Part shown: in pieces, positions 51,109 through 60,864 of the stretch
How positions within the stretch are numbered: the stretch's first letter is position 1
Layout of the letters: each line of letters begins with the position of its first letter
NCBI GenBank assembly: GCA_030646035.1
Contig: JAUSMY010000058.1
Span: 100,004 to 164,003 of the forward strand
DNA length: 64,000 bases
Direction: 5' to 3'
Source: Thermodesulfovibrionia bacterium
GTDB taxonomy: Bacteria > Nitrospirota > Thermodesulfovibrionia > UBA6902
The notes under the pieces: generated by a model
The model's database searches: none
What the model was told of the DNA's origin: nothing
The model's input: only the letters and a program-made list of their open reading frames with translations
Position numbers and translations under genes: made by a program

Positions 51109-53547
51109 TTAATCCTTTAAAGGTTCTTTCCACTCACCGTTATCAAGGCCGTATACATTTGTCCGGCTTATCGACAGCGAGTATAATTCCTCAGCCGGCT
51201 TTTTGAGCAACTCTTTTAATATCTCCCATAGCCTGACTTTTATTCTACCATCATCTTTAAGAGTTAGGTAGAGCCTGCCATTATTTACTTCAGCCTGCTC
51301 AACCAAAGGCCTGATATCTACATCGCCTTTCTCTCTTGAAACAGGAACAGAAGCCGACTGCATAAAGGAATTTATATGTTTTTCAGCATTATTGTCAATA
51401 GAAATTTCATATTTGTAACGGCATATGAAATCATCCAGCGCCCTGGCCTTTAACTGGACCATTTCAGCAGCTGACACTTTCAGCCCCTCAGGCAGCTCAA
51501 TGTTTATCCGGTTCAGGAAATCCGCAGGATTCATTATATTAGACAGTTCAATGTCAAAATACTCATTGAACCCCTCAACGCCAGCAGACAGCGCAGGCCC
51601 GAATGAGAGCTTCGGGTGAGGGTGGAAACCTGATGAATAACCCACAGCCAGCCTTGCCCTTCTTGCAGCCCTCAGTATAGCTGTCATAACCTCACTATGG
51701 GAAAGATAGCGCATTATTCCGGTCTTTGAATATCTGGCCCGTATCTTTGACGGCGGCAGGTTCTTGTTGATGGTTTGAGTCATTGGAAGCATATCTGTTT
51801 GAGCGGGACTGCATTCCGTTATATTCTTTTTGCTTACGCATTTCAGCCCGCATCCGGTGCATACATCGGTGCAGTCAGGGGTCACTATGCCTTCAAGCGC
51901 TTTGTTATATTCAGACCTCAGGAAGTCAGTGGTCACTCCGGTGTCTATGAATTCCCAAGGCAATCTCTTATCCAGGCAGAATGTCCTGCAAGCATAACTC
52001 TCAAGGTTCATGCCTGACTTTTCTGCTGCCTTTGTCCATTTATTAAAGTCGAACATCTCTGACCAGCCGTCAAACCGGCATCCTGACCTCCATGCATCTT
52101 CCAGAAGGATCGCGCTCTGAGCATCTCCTCTTGCAAAGACAGACTCTAAAAGCGTCACTTCAACATGCTGGCCTTTGTAGTTCATGCCTCTTTTCCTGAG
52201 GACATTTCTCAGCAGGTCCTGTTTAGCGCGAAGTTCAACAGAAGGGCTCTGGCCATGCCACTGGAACGGTGTATGCGGTTTCGGCACGAACGCGGATATG
52301 CCGACATTTATATTCACCCGTTTCCCCGTGATCTTTCTGCCCTTTGTCAGGGCTATCTTTGCCATATCTATTATTCCGTCTAGATCAGCCCGCGTCTCTG
52401 TTGGAAGGCCGATCATGAAATAGAGTTTGATACTTTGCCATCCTTCAGAAAAGAGTATCTCCAGCGTCTCGTTATACTCTTCTTCTGTGAAGTCCTTATT
52501 GATGATGTCGCGCAGCCTCTTGGTCCCTGCCTCCGGCGCCATGGTGAATCCGCTTTTTCTCACATTATTTACTTCTTTAAGAAGATCCCGGGTTATCGCG
52601 CCTACTCTGAGCGATGGAAGGGCAACTGATATGTGGGAACCTGAGCAGGCGCTGTTAATAGACTTTATCAGAGGCAGAAGGCTGCTGTAATCGCCTGTGC
52701 TTAATGATGAGAAAGATAACTCCTCATGCCCGGTCTTTGAGAGTGAGTTCAGCGCAATGGAGAGAAGATTCTCCTTGGACCTTTCACGAAGAGGCCTGTA
52801 GATCATGCCTGCCTGGCAGAACCTGCATCCTTTAGTGCATCCCCTTGATATCTCGATCGCGACCCTGTCATGCACAGGTGCGGCATAAGGCACAAGCGGG
52901 GCATCAGAGAACGGCGCATCATCAAGGTTTTGGACTATCCGTTTCCTGATAATGTCCTTTTGTGTATCATGAATGGAAGGCACGTATATCCCCTCTATTT
53001 TTGAGAGTGCAGCCAGCAGTTCAGTTTTGTTTTTTATCTTTGAGCATGTCTCGATGATCTCAAGGATGACCTCTTCTCCGTCACCTATCACAAAGGCATC
53101 GATGAACGGGGCCAGAGGCAGCGGGTTCATCGCGCATGGGCCGCCTGCAATTACAAGAGGATAGCTGTCGTTCCTGTCTTTAGAACGGACGGGGATGCCT
53201 CCAAGGTCAAGCATATTCAGGATGTTCGTATAAGAGAGTTCGTACTGAAGTGTAAAGCCGATGATGCTGAAATCTTTAAGCGGCCTCCCGAATTCCAGCG
53301 ATGTAAGCGGCAGCCTCTCTTTTCTCAGGTGTGCCTCAAGGTCTGTCCACGGGGCAAATACCCTTTCCGCAGAAGTCTCAGGGATGCTGTTTATTATCGA
53401 GTAGAGTATCTTCAGTCCCAGATGAGACATCCCGATTTCATAAGTATCAGGAAAGCACAAAGCAACCTTAATATCGGCCTCTTTGCGGATAATATTTATC
53501 TCATTGCCAATGTATTGACTGGGTCTCTGAAAAGAAGCAAGATTCAT
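51109..53547 (-). CDS. radical SAM protein TIGR03960 fused to DUF2344 (TIGR03936)
   Basis: 812-residue fusion. The N-terminal ~590 residues carry a B12-binding-like region and radical SAM core with GCTKGCRFCQAG (~229-240, the C-x3-C-x2-C cluster), followed by a Cys-rich stretch (CTDVCTGCGLKC). The last ~210 residues are the DUF2344 domain (RARYSKTGIMRYLSHSEVMTAI-like start). In other genomes these are separate neighbouring genes or fused as here, next to rng. Radical SAM chemistry on an RNA or protein target is suspected but unproven. Confidence 0.9.
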   Translation of the reverse strand: MNLASFQRPSQYIGNEINIIRKEADIKVALCFPDTYEIGMSHLGLKILYSIINSIPETSAERVFAPWTDLEAHLRKERLPLTSLEFGRPLKDFSIIGFTLQYELSYTNILNMLDLGGIPVRSKDRNDSYPLVIAGGPCAMNPLPLAPFIDAFVIGDGEEVILEIIETCSKIKNKTELLAALSKIEGIYVPSIHDTQKDIIRKRIVQNLDDAPFSDAPLVPYAAPVHDRVAIEISRGCTKGCRFCQAGMIYRPLRERSKENLLSIALNSLSKTGHEELSFSSLSTGDYSSLLPLIKSINSACSGSHISVALPSLRVGAITRDLLKEVNNVRKSGFTMAPEAGTKRLRDIINKDFTEEEYNETLEILFSEGWQSIKLYFMIGLPTETRADLDGIIDMAKIALTKGRKITGKRVNINVGISAFVPKPHTPFQWHGQSPSVELRAKQDLLRNVLRKRGMNYKGQHVEVTLLESVFARGDAQSAILLEDAWRSGCRFDGWSEMFDFNKWTKAAEKSGMNLESYACRTFCLDKRLPWEFIDTGVTTDFLRSEYNKALEGIVTPDCTDVCTGCGLKCVSKKNITECSPAQTDMLPMTQTINKNLPPSKIRARYSKTGIMRYLSHSEVMTAILRAARRARLAVGYSSGFHPHPKLSFGPALSAGVEGFNEYFDIELSNIMNPADFLNRINIELPEGLKVSAAEMVQLKARALDDFICRYKYEISIDNNAEKHINSFMQSASVPVSREKGDVDIRPLVEQAEVNNGRLYLTLKDDGRIKVRLWEILKELLKKPAEELYSLSISRTNVYGLDNGEWKEPLKD

Positions 53548-53669
53548 AGCCTGTTATTATTTCATAGGGCTGTCTTTAATGCAATTATTGGAGTCGGACT
53601 TCCATAGATCGGTTCTGATATAATAAAAACACCCAAAACTTTTAACTTTCAATTTTTCATGGAGGGGAT

Positions 53670-54245
53670 ATGAGATTTTTCAAGGCAGGAATTTTAGTAT
53701 TGATGCTTACGGCTGTTTTCACTTTTCATGTGAATGCTGCTGAGACAAAAAACGCTAAGTTTACAAAAGAGGAGATCAAGAAGATGTCAACGACAAAAGC
53801 TGTTTTAGATACCAAGTTCGGGAAGATAGAGATAAAGTTCTTTCCTGATGTCGCGCCTAACCATGTAAAGAACTTCATTGATCTCGCAAAGAAGGGTTTT
53901 TATAACGGCACGACGTTCCACCGCGTAATTCCGGGCTTCATGATACAGGGCGGAGACCCAAGCGGAAACGGCACCGGCGGGCCGGGATATTCAGTTAAGG
54001 CTGAGTTCAATGATAAGTCCCACAAGCGCGGGATAGTTTCAATGGCAAGGTCTTCAGATCCTAACAGCGCTGGTTCCCAGTTCTTCATCTGTGTCGCTGA
54101 TTCCAAATTCCTTGATAAGCAGTACACGGTATTCGGCGAGGTTGTATCAGGCATGGATGCTGTGGATAAGATAGTGAGCCAGCCTCGCAACGCCAATGAT
54201 AAGCCGAACGAAAAGATCGAGATGAAGGTTAGTGTCGTTGAATAG
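53670..54245 (+). CDS. secreted cyclophilin-type peptidyl-prolyl isomerase
   Basis: 191 residues with a Sec signal (~1-24, VNA-AE). The cyclophilin core shows FHRVIPGFMIQGGDP (active-site Arg in FHR), GSQFFIC and KQYTVFGEVVSGM. It should catalyse proline isomerisation in periplasmic protein folding. GGAGGGG precedes the ATG. Single gene, followed by a REP-like element. Confidence 0.94.
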   Translation: MRFFKAGILVLMLTAVFTFHVNAAETKNAKFTKEEIKKMSTTKAVLDTKFGKIEIKFFPDVAPNHVKNFIDLAKKGFYNGTTFHRVIPGFMIQGGDPSGNGTGGPGYSVKAEFNDKSHKRGIVSMARSSDPNSAGSQFFICVADSKFLDKQYTVFGEVVSGMDAVDKIVSQPRNANDKPNEKIEMKVSVVE

Positions 54246-54276
54246 CGGAAAAGTTTGATTGTGATTTCATTTTGTT

Positions 54277-54353
54277 TGTCATACCCGCGAAAGCGGGTAT
54301 CCAGGAAATATTACAAACACTGGATTCCCGATTAACAGACCTCGGGAATGACA
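54277..54353. repeat. REP-like palindromic element
   Basis: 77 bp bounded by TGTCATACCCG and CGGGAATGACA, with an inner hairpin CCCGCGAAAGCGGG and TATCCAG / CTGGATT arms. Elements of this style are widespread intergenic repeats in many bacteria. It is placed between the convergent cyclophilin and bioC genes. Confidence 0.85.
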
Positions 54354-54380
54354 TCTTAAAGTGGAGTTTATTAATGGACC

Positions 54381-55157
54381 TTATTTATTGCGGGCTGTGA
54401 CAAAGAACAATTGATATGTCGCTGTGCATTCCCCGTGATTTTGTTTGAACCAATCGTCCATTGTTCTGAGCATAGACTTGTTAAGGCTTAAAGAAGGCCG
54501 GCCGCCGGTGGCGCCGGTCTTTTTTATATGCCTGAGAAGCTCAAGAGTTGAGGCATATTTGCGTGTTAAATTGACCTCCTCTAAAACCACTCTTTCAAAG
54601 ATGTCATGCAGCATTGACAGCAGCTTTTCTTCCTGAGAGAAGCTGTGCGCCGGAAGTGTTATAGGTCTGCCGTAAATATGGTCAAGAGCGTTGGAAAGTT
54701 CATGAAAGGTTTGAGGGCCGAAGACAGAAAAAAGAAAAATTCCATGAGGCGAGAGCAGCTTTTTGATATTGATGAGAGAGTTGTTTATATCAGTAAACCA
54801 CTGCAGCGCCGCGTTTGAGGTTATCAGGCCATACATTTTATCGGTCTCATTGAGCAGTTTCTCCGCGTCTCTACAGATGAAGTTCACATGAGAGTTTCCA
54901 AAGAGCTTTGTCTTTGCTATCTCTATCATTGCCGGAGAGAAATCAACTGAGGTTATGGAGGCTTTTGGGAATCTTTCTGAAAGCTGTATCGTATAATTTC
55001 CGGTAGCACCGCCTACTTCAAGAATTGATGTCGGATCAATATTTTCAAGCAGAAGCATAAGCCTCGCAGCTGACTCTTTCTGGATATCCGCATGGGCGTC
55101 ATATGTTTTTGCCGCCTGAGAAAATGCCGACTCTATTTTATCTTTTTGCAGTATCAT
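54381..55157 (-). CDS. bioC: malonyl-ACP O-methyltransferase BioC
   Basis: SAM-dependent methyltransferase, 258 residues, that disguises malonyl-ACP so it can prime pimelate synthesis for biotin. The N-terminal FSQAAKTYDAHADIQ is diagnostic of BioC, and SAM motif I is ILEVGGATGNYT (~40-51, G-G-A-T-G). The gene is divergent from a BioH-like esterase, the enzyme that removes the methyl ester at the end of the pathway, which strengthens the call. Confidence 0.9.
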   Translation of the reverse strand: MILQKDKIESAFSQAAKTYDAHADIQKESAARLMLLLENIDPTSILEVGGATGNYTIQLSERFPKASITSVDFSPAMIEIAKTKLFGNSHVNFICRDAEKLLNETDKMYGLITSNAALQWFTDINNSLINIKKLLSPHGIFLFSVFGPQTFHELSNALDHIYGRPITLPAHSFSQEEKLLSMLHDIFERVVLEEVNLTRKYASTLELLRHIKKTGATGGRPSLSLNKSMLRTMDDWFKQNHGECTATYQLFFVTARNK

Positions 55158-55227
55158 TTTGTGGTATTGTAATTATAGTCTTTCAGCGTTGGATTAGACC
55201 AGATTTGCTGCAGAAAGGATCTTTCTT

Positions 55228-55935
55228 GTGACTAAAATAATTATTGTGTCAGGCTGGGCGTCTCCAAAAGAGTCATTGCAAAAACTTTCTGATGCATGTT
55301 CATTATTCTCTAATGTCCTGACCATATCAATACATGATCTCCATTCAGGTTATGCTACGGGCCTTATGGATATCATCAACGATGCAGGCGGAAACTGTCT
55401 GCTGGCAGGCTGGTCAACAGGCGGGATGGCAGTTCTTGAGGCTGCTGTTCATTGCCAAGATAAGATAGACGGCATGGTCCTGATCAGCACAACTTCCCGG
55501 TTCTCTTCAAGCGCGGATTATGATATCGGGACTTCACCTTCAGTTTTACGCGCCATGATCAGCGGAATTAAAAAGGATGCAAGGACAACGCTCACCAATT
55601 TCCTGATAAATACTCACAAGCCTTTTATGGAAGATACTGCTTTAGTCCGGAAGGAAGCGGATGCGTCTTGTCTGATAGGAAATGAAGGATTGATTAAAGG
55701 GCTTCGATATCTTAAGGATACAGACCTTCGTAATTTACTTAAGAACATTAAGATCCCTTCTTTAGTGATTCACGGCAAAGAAGATTCCATAATCCCTTGG
55801 CAGGCAGGCAGGTTTCTGGCAGAAAGGCTTCCTAACGCTTCATTTAAACTAATTGAAGGCGCCGGGCATGACCTGCCGATACGGTTTTCAGGGTCAATTG
55901 CGGAAGAGGTCCGAAGATTTACAAAAATGATATAA
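55228..55935 (+). CDS. BioH-like alpha/beta hydrolase
   Basis: 235-residue alpha/beta hydrolase. Nucleophile elbow GWSTGG (Ser ~72, compare GWSLGG in BioH), acid in HGKEDSIIP and the catalytic His in GAGHDLP. Divergent from bioC with a 70-bp gap, so the likely job is hydrolysis of pimeloyl-ACP methyl ester; some genomes use other carboxylesterases (BioG, BioK) instead. GTG start at 55228 preceded by GAAAGGA. An unrelated esterase function cannot be excluded. Confidence 0.8.
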   Translation: MTKIIIVSGWASPKESLQKLSDACSLFSNVLTISIHDLHSGYATGLMDIINDAGGNCLLAGWSTGGMAVLEAAVHCQDKIDGMVLISTTSRFSSSADYDIGTSPSVLRAMISGIKKDARTTLTNFLINTHKPFMEDTALVRKEADASCLIGNEGLIKGLRYLKDTDLRNLLKNIKIPSLVIHGKEDSIIPWQAGRFLAERLPNASFKLIEGAGHDLPIRFSGSIAEEVRRFTKMI

Positions 55936-55960
55936 CTCTGCTATCTGCTTTCGCGAAAAA

Positions 55961-55990
55961 TTGACATTTTTTTATTTTTTAAATTATATA
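55961..55990 (+). promoter_or_regulatory. sigma70-type promoter for htpG
   Basis: Consensus TTGACA (55961-55966) and TTATAT/TATATA (from 55984/55985) with a 17-18-bp T-rich spacer, ~48 bp before the htpG ATG. Confidence 0.6.
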
Positions 55991-56037
55991 TATGGTTGTG
56001 TTTTTAAATTCATCTTTAATTGAGCGAGGTAACTCTA

Positions 56038-57951
56038 ATGACTAAACAGACAATGGAATTCAGGACAGAGACAAAGCAGATACTTGATCTGATGATTCAC
56101 TCTCTATACTCGCATAAGGAGGTCTTTCTCAGGGAGCTTATCTCCAACGCGTCTGACGCTATCGACAAGGCGAGTTATGAATCCCTGACGAATAAGAACA
56201 TCCTTGAAGATGATAAGGAGTGGAAGATAAAGATATCCGCTGACAAGGCTGCCGGGACTCTGACCATAAGCGACAACGGCATCGGCATGACAAAGGAAGA
56301 GGCTATTGAGGAGATAGGCACCATCGCCCACTCCGGCACCAGGGAGTTCCTTGCAGCGATACAGAGCAAGGAGGTCAGGGACAACCCCGAACTTATCGGG
56401 CAGTTCGGCGTGGGGTTTTATGCGTCATATATGGTTGCGGACAGGGTTACCGTACTTTCGAGAAAGGCAGGACATGATAAGGCCACAGGTGTAAGGTGGG
56501 AATCTGCTGCTGACGGGACTTTTACAGTTGAGGATGCGGCAAAAGAGAAGAAGGGCACGGATGTGATCCTGCATCTCAAAGAAGAAGAGAAGATGTATCT
56601 TGATGAGTGGACCATACGGGAGACTGTCAAGAAATACTCTGACTTCATTGAACACCCTGTAGTTATGGATGTTGAGCATGAAGAAGAGAGCTCGATCGTG
56701 AAGGGTGATAAGATAAAGATAAAAGAGGAAGAGAAGCTCAATTCCCAGAAGGCGATATGGCTTAAGCCGAAATCAGATGTCTCTGCCGAAGAATACAATG
56801 AATTCTACAAGCACATAGCGCATGATTTTTCTGACCCTGCAAAGGTGATACACTTCAGGGCTGAGGGGAATTATGAATTTGCAGCGCTTCTCTATATCCC
56901 GGCAAAGAGGCCGTTGGATATTTTATACAAGGAGTACAAGATAGGCCTATCCCTCTATGTCAAGAGGGTGAAGATCATGGATTATTGTGAGGAACTGATC
57001 CCCCCTTATCTGAGATTTGTAAAAGGCGTCGTTGACTCTTCAGACCTGCCGCTGAATGTTTCAAGAGAGATGCTTCAGAACAACCGGCAGATCGATATCA
57101 TAAAAAATAACCTTACCAAGAAGATACTCGATACCCTCGCTGAGATGAAGAACAATGATTATGACGAGTACCTTAAGTTTCATTATGACTTTGGAAGGGT
57201 GCTTAAAGAGGGTATTCACTTTGACTTTCAAAGAAGAGAGGCGATCGCTGAGCTGCTTCTCTTCCAGTCCACCAAGGCCGAAGGCGACAAGCTCAGGACC
57301 ATCCAGGACTATGTTAAGGATATGAAAGAGGGTCAGGGTGAGATATTTTACATAACAGCTGCGTCACTTGATGATGCTCTTAATTCCCCTTATCTTGAGG
57401 TATTTAAGGAGAAAGATTACGAGGTCCTCATAATGCTGGATGATATTGATGATATCGTAATGAGTTCTCTTGAGTATAAAGGGAAGAAGCTGAAGTCAGT
57501 GATCAAAGGCGATGTGACGCTGGACAGTAACAATAAAGAGGAAAAAGAGAAGGCTGGGAAGAAGTATAAGGCACTCCTTGACCTTATAAAAGACCGGCTT
57601 AAGGATGATGTGAAGGATGTGCGGCTTTCCGGAAGGCTCAGGGATTCGGTATGCTGCCTTGTGGCGGATGAAGGGGAGATGGACGCGCAGGTCGAGAAGC
57701 TTTTGAGACAGATGGGCCAGGATGTGCCCAGAAATCTTAGGATACTTGAGGTAAACCCGTCACATCCTATCCTGCATTCCATGAACGGCATGTTTGAAAA
57801 AGACAAGAACAGCCCGATACTGCAGGAGTACGTAGACCTTCTTTATAATCAGGCGCTTCTGCTTGAGGGTTCCAAGCCAAAGGATTCTGCCGCTTTTGCA
57901 AAGGCCATAGCAAAACTCATGGTTGAGAATGTCGGGCATAATGACAATTAG
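56038..57951 (+). CDS. htpG: molecular chaperone HtpG (Hsp90)
   Basis: ATP-dependent chaperone of 637 residues. ATG at 56038 is chosen over the in-frame TTG at 56020 because GAGG lies 8 bp ahead and the family begins MTKQTMEFRTE. N-terminal GHKL ATPase domain: FLRELISNASDAIDK, DNGIGM, GQFGVGFYASY. Middle domain with the catalytic-loop Arg in LNVSREMLQ, and a C-terminal dimerisation domain. All motifs intact; length typical of bacterial HtpG. Confidence 0.96.
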   Translation: MTKQTMEFRTETKQILDLMIHSLYSHKEVFLRELISNASDAIDKASYESLTNKNILEDDKEWKIKISADKAAGTLTISDNGIGMTKEEAIEEIGTIAHSGTREFLAAIQSKEVRDNPELIGQFGVGFYASYMVADRVTVLSRKAGHDKATGVRWESAADGTFTVEDAAKEKKGTDVILHLKEEEKMYLDEWTIRETVKKYSDFIEHPVVMDVEHEEESSIVKGDKIKIKEEEKLNSQKAIWLKPKSDVSAEEYNEFYKHIAHDFSDPAKVIHFRAEGNYEFAALLYIPAKRPLDILYKEYKIGLSLYVKRVKIMDYCEELIPPYLRFVKGVVDSSDLPLNVSREMLQNNRQIDIIKNNLTKKILDTLAEMKNNDYDEYLKFHYDFGRVLKEGIHFDFQRREAIAELLLFQSTKAEGDKLRTIQDYVKDMKEGQGEIFYITAASLDDALNSPYLEVFKEKDYEVLIMLDDIDDIVMSSLEYKGKKLKSVIKGDVTLDSNNKEEKEKAGKKYKALLDLIKDRLKDDVKDVRLSGRLRDSVCCLVADEGEMDAQVEKLLRQMGQDVPRNLRILEVNPSHPILHSMNGMFEKDKNSPILQEYVDLLYNQALLLEGSKPKDSAAFAKAIAKLMVENVGHNDN

Positions 57952-57984
57952 AGGTATCTTTATTTACATGAGAATTTCATCTAT

Positions 57985-58653
57985 ATGACAATACAGATCC
58001 ATAAAGAGTGTCTCTCAGAGGCAGGCTGGAAGGTGTTGCTCAGCCTCAAGGATATAATCAAAAAATATCATGGGACTATGGCAGGCGGCACCGCTCTGGC
58101 ATTGCAGGTCGGGCACAGGATCTCCGGCAACCTGGATTTTTATACAGATACTTTCTTCAGTATGGAATCCCTCATCTCAGATATTAAAAGGACCGGTCGG
58201 CCTTTTAATATCATTTCCGAGGAAGACGGGTATCTCTTTGCTGAAGTGGATGGCATAAGGTTCTCTCTGTTTGAATATGATTACCCGTTTATTCAGGAGT
58301 CGTTATCTGTTGAGGATATTAATATCGCAGGTGTTCTGGATATAGTCACTATGAAGCTTATGGCTGTAAGCCAGAACGGCACCAAAGGGGATTTTGTAGA
58401 TATATATTTTGTCCTCAAGAGCATTCCTTTTCAGGATGTTGCCAAGCATATGATAAAACGCTTTGGAAAAGAGATGGTGAACGCCATTGATATAGGCCAT
58501 TCGCTTGTTGATTTTTCAAGTGCGGATTTTAATCCTGAACCTGTGTACATGAAAGGTCAGAAAGTCAGCTGGGATGAGGTTAAGGGCTTTCTTAAGCGGG
58601 AATCAAAACAGTTTTCTTCTGATCTGGAAAGAGTGCTTGCCGGCAGCAAATAA
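57985..58653 (+). CDS. AbiEii-like nucleotidyltransferase-fold protein, altered active site
   Basis: 222 residues. The nucleotidyltransferase motif GGTALALQVGHRISGNLDFYT (starting ~33, quoted part GHRISGNLDF) matches AbiEii/AbiGii toxins, but the first of the two metal-binding Asp residues (DxD) is Asn (AAC codon). A later FSLFEYDYPF strand and MKLMAVSQNGTKGDFVDIYF fit the family. AbiEii toxins usually pair with an AbiEi-type antitoxin gene upstream; none is seen here, where htpG precedes by 33 bp. It could be an inactive relative or have another role. Confidence 0.75.
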   Translation: MTIQIHKECLSEAGWKVLLSLKDIIKKYHGTMAGGTALALQVGHRISGNLDFYTDTFFSMESLISDIKRTGRPFNIISEEDGYLFAEVDGIRFSLFEYDYPFIQESLSVEDINIAGVLDIVTMKLMAVSQNGTKGDFVDIYFVLKSIPFQDVAKHMIKRFGKEMVNAIDIGHSLVDFSSADFNPEPVYMKGQKVSWDEVKGFLKRESKQFSSDLERVLAGSK

Positions 58654-58731
58654 CTTCCATTTTTCCATAATCTCCCCATTTGATTTACAATAATAGGTAT
58701 AGACCATAAGAGACTACATCAGGAGGGTATT

Positions 58732-59277
58732 ATGAAAAGAACGTTTTTATTAATAGCGCTGCTCTTTAGTTTTGTTTCCACAGGCAATGCCGAGGTTTTA
58801 GATGTCTTTCATTTTTCAGGGAATGAATGGGTAAGATGGGATGTCCCTTCAAAATATGGTTTTATAGGCGGTTTCATTGCCGGAGGGGCGTATGTCGCAA
58901 TAAGCAGTCAGGCTGACATGATCAATAAGGACATGAAAAATGAAGAAGTATCCACAAAAAAGCCGGGAGAGAAGAAGGATGAGATAACTTCACTTATAAT
59001 GTATCTTCAGGATGATAATGAGAAGGATATGACCCGCTTCTTTATCAAAGGGATAGCAAGCGATAAGCTTGTTGCCGGGCTGGATGAGTTATATATCAAT
59101 TCGCATCATCGCAGTATCAAGGTGGTAGATGCCATATATCTTGTCAGAAAGAAGATAGAGGGGGTTTCTTCCGATGAGATAAATGCAACTCTTGAGTATC
59201 TTATCTCCGGGAAAGATATTAAAAAATTGCATTTCACAGACAAGAACGGTAAATTCCAGGCTGTGACATTTCCTTGA
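58732..59277 (+). CDS. secreted protein of unknown family
   Basis: 181 residues with a signal peptide (~1-20, GNA-EV). The mature part begins with an aromatic, Gly-rich stretch (KYGFIGGFIAGGAYVAI) that could be a membrane-associating hairpin, followed by an acidic/basic helical region. AGGAGGG precedes the ATG at 58732. No family recognised. It stands 46 bp before a TPR gene. Confidence 0.65.
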   Translation: MKRTFLLIALLFSFVSTGNAEVLDVFHFSGNEWVRWDVPSKYGFIGGFIAGGAYVAISSQADMINKDMKNEEVSTKKPGEKKDEITSLIMYLQDDNEKDMTRFFIKGIASDKLVAGLDELYINSHHRSIKVVDAIYLVRKKIEGVSSDEINATLEYLISGKDIKKLHFTDKNGKFQAVTFP

Positions 59278-59323
59278 TCAGTTTTATGGTCAACTTTGAG
59301 ATTGGAAGGTTTATTCGGTAAAG

Positions 59324-60016
59324 GTGAATAAGATAAATATTTTTAGAGACAGGTTTTTTTTAGCGCATCTTGTAGTCCTTAATTTTATATTGCTTATGTT
59401 TGCAGGGGTCTCTGATGCCGCGTTAAATACTGCCATTGAAGGCAACACTATTGCTGCTACAGAAAGCCGGGATGCCGGGATACAATTTGATATCGGGCTG
59501 AGCTATGCCAGGATAGGAAAGTATAGTGAAGCAGTAGAAGCTTACAAGGAGGCGGTCAGGCTTAAACCTGATTTTGCTGAGGCCTATTTTAATCTCGGCA
59601 TTAACTACAGTAACCTGGAGTTGTACAGGGAGGCGGTCGATGCTTATAAAGAGGCGATTAAGCTCAAGCCCGATTTTGTAGAAGCATATATCAATCTTGG
59701 CTGGAACTACGGAACACTTGGTATGCATAAGAATGCTGTGTCAGCTTATGAAAAGGTACTGCAATTAAGCCCTGATAATGTTGAAATTTATTATGACCTC
59801 GGCTTTAACTATGCCAGGCTGATGAGATTTGAAGAAGCGGTTGAGGCTTATGAGAAGTTTATAAATTTCAGGCCTGATAATGCCGAGGCATATTATAATC
59901 TTGGGATCGCTTATATAGCCCTGCATGACAATGGCTCTGCTAATGAGATATATGAAAAGCTTAAGTTGTTAGATGGCCATGCGGCTCAGGAGCTTTGGGA
60001 TCTGATAAAGAAATAA
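59324..60016 (+). CDS. periplasmic TPR protein
   Basis: 230 residues with a likely signal peptide or signal anchor (~10-32) and five canonical TPR units (~50-215) of the form Y-x-EAVEAYKEAIKLKPDF-x-EAYxNLG. GTG start at 59324 with AAAGG just ahead. TPR proteins of this type are protein-binding scaffolds. The 4-bp gap to the next gene suggests cotranscription. Confidence 0.8.
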   Translation: MNKINIFRDRFFLAHLVVLNFILLMFAGVSDAALNTAIEGNTIAATESRDAGIQFDIGLSYARIGKYSEAVEAYKEAVRLKPDFAEAYFNLGINYSNLELYREAVDAYKEAIKLKPDFVEAYINLGWNYGTLGMHKNAVSAYEKVLQLSPDNVEIYYDLGFNYARLMRFEEAVEAYEKFINFRPDNAEAYYNLGIAYIALHDNGSANEIYEKLKLLDGHAAQELWDLIKK

Positions 60017-60020
60017 TGGC

Positions 60021-60731
60021 ATGAGAGTCCCTTTAGTTAAAGAGCATGGCGCATGGTTTGTTTTTATATTTTCCTGCGCTGCAGGAATTCTGGCCGGCCA
60101 GTCGATCAGTTGGGATGAAACATTATTTAATATAATTCTTACCTCAGCAGGGATTGCTCTGCTTATTAACTCCAAGGCTTCACTTGCTCCTCTTGTCAAA
60201 GGCAGGCGTATGGACAAAACTGCTCTGGCATGGACGGTCTTATTTTTTACTTCAGGCTTGCTTCTTCTGTTGCCGTTTTTAGAAAAAGGACTGCCGCATT
60301 TCAATGTCTTTTTCCTTCTTATTATTCTTTATCTTTTTTTCATTGGTGTTAATAAGGAGCATCTTCTTATTGCTGAACTTTCAGGTTTTTCTTTGCTTAC
60401 CATATCGGCTCCTATCATATATTTTATGGCAACTGGAGTCTTATCATTAAAACTTTATCTTGCAGTGTTCCTCTTTTTTGGTGCCGGAGTATTCAAGGTA
60501 AGAATGAGGATAAAAAAGACGGCCTTCTTCAGAGCTGTAATGGTCACCTACTGTTCCTCTGTTTTGATCTTTTATTATTACAGTGATATATCCTGCATGA
60601 TACTGCTTCCTTTGGTAGAAAACATTACAAATGCCATCTGGTTCAGAGATGAGCGATTGAAGGTCACAGGGAATGTCGAGCTTGTAAAAGGCGTTATGTT
60701 TTTAACACTTTTATATCTTTTTTATATATAA
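60021..60731 (+). CDS. YwiC-like integral membrane protein
   Basis: 236 residues, about seven membrane helices. The N-terminal motif VPLVKEHGAWFVF matches the family opening KEHGAW; YwiC-like proteins have no known function. It has a conserved Asn-Ala near the end (NITNAIWF), as in the family. It is cotranscribed with the TPR gene. Weaker alternative: UbiA-like, which shares overall topology but whose Asp-rich motifs are missing. Confidence 0.78.
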   Translation: MRVPLVKEHGAWFVFIFSCAAGILAGQSISWDETLFNIILTSAGIALLINSKASLAPLVKGRRMDKTALAWTVLFFTSGLLLLLPFLEKGLPHFNVFFLLIILYLFFIGVNKEHLLIAELSGFSLLTISAPIIYFMATGVLSLKLYLAVFLFFGAGVFKVRMRIKKTAFFRAVMVTYCSSVLIFYYYSDISCMILLPLVENITNAIWFRDERLKVTGNVELVKGVMFLTLLYLFYI

Positions 60732-60777
60732 TAAACCCCCACATCTTCAGGTACTTAAGTTTTTATCTCTCAACCTG

Positions 60778-60806
60778 TTGACAAAAAAAGTATTAATTGA
60801 TATTCT
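60778..60806 (+). promoter_or_regulatory. str operon promoter
   Basis: TTGACA (60778-60783), 17-bp spacer, TATTCT (60801-60806), 58 bp before the rpsL start codon. It is the only strong promoter-like pair in the gap and is well placed for the rpsL-rpsG-fusA-tuf operon. Confidence 0.6.
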
Positions 60807-60864
60807 GTATAGTCTTACAACTGGTTTATCAAAAGCAGTGTTTGAAGGGTAAAACGGAGGAAAC

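Noticed and set aside
60021..60731. UbiA-family prenyltransferase
   Set aside because: The topology is similar but the two Asp-rich motifs are missing; the KEHGAW opening fits YwiC-like proteins better.
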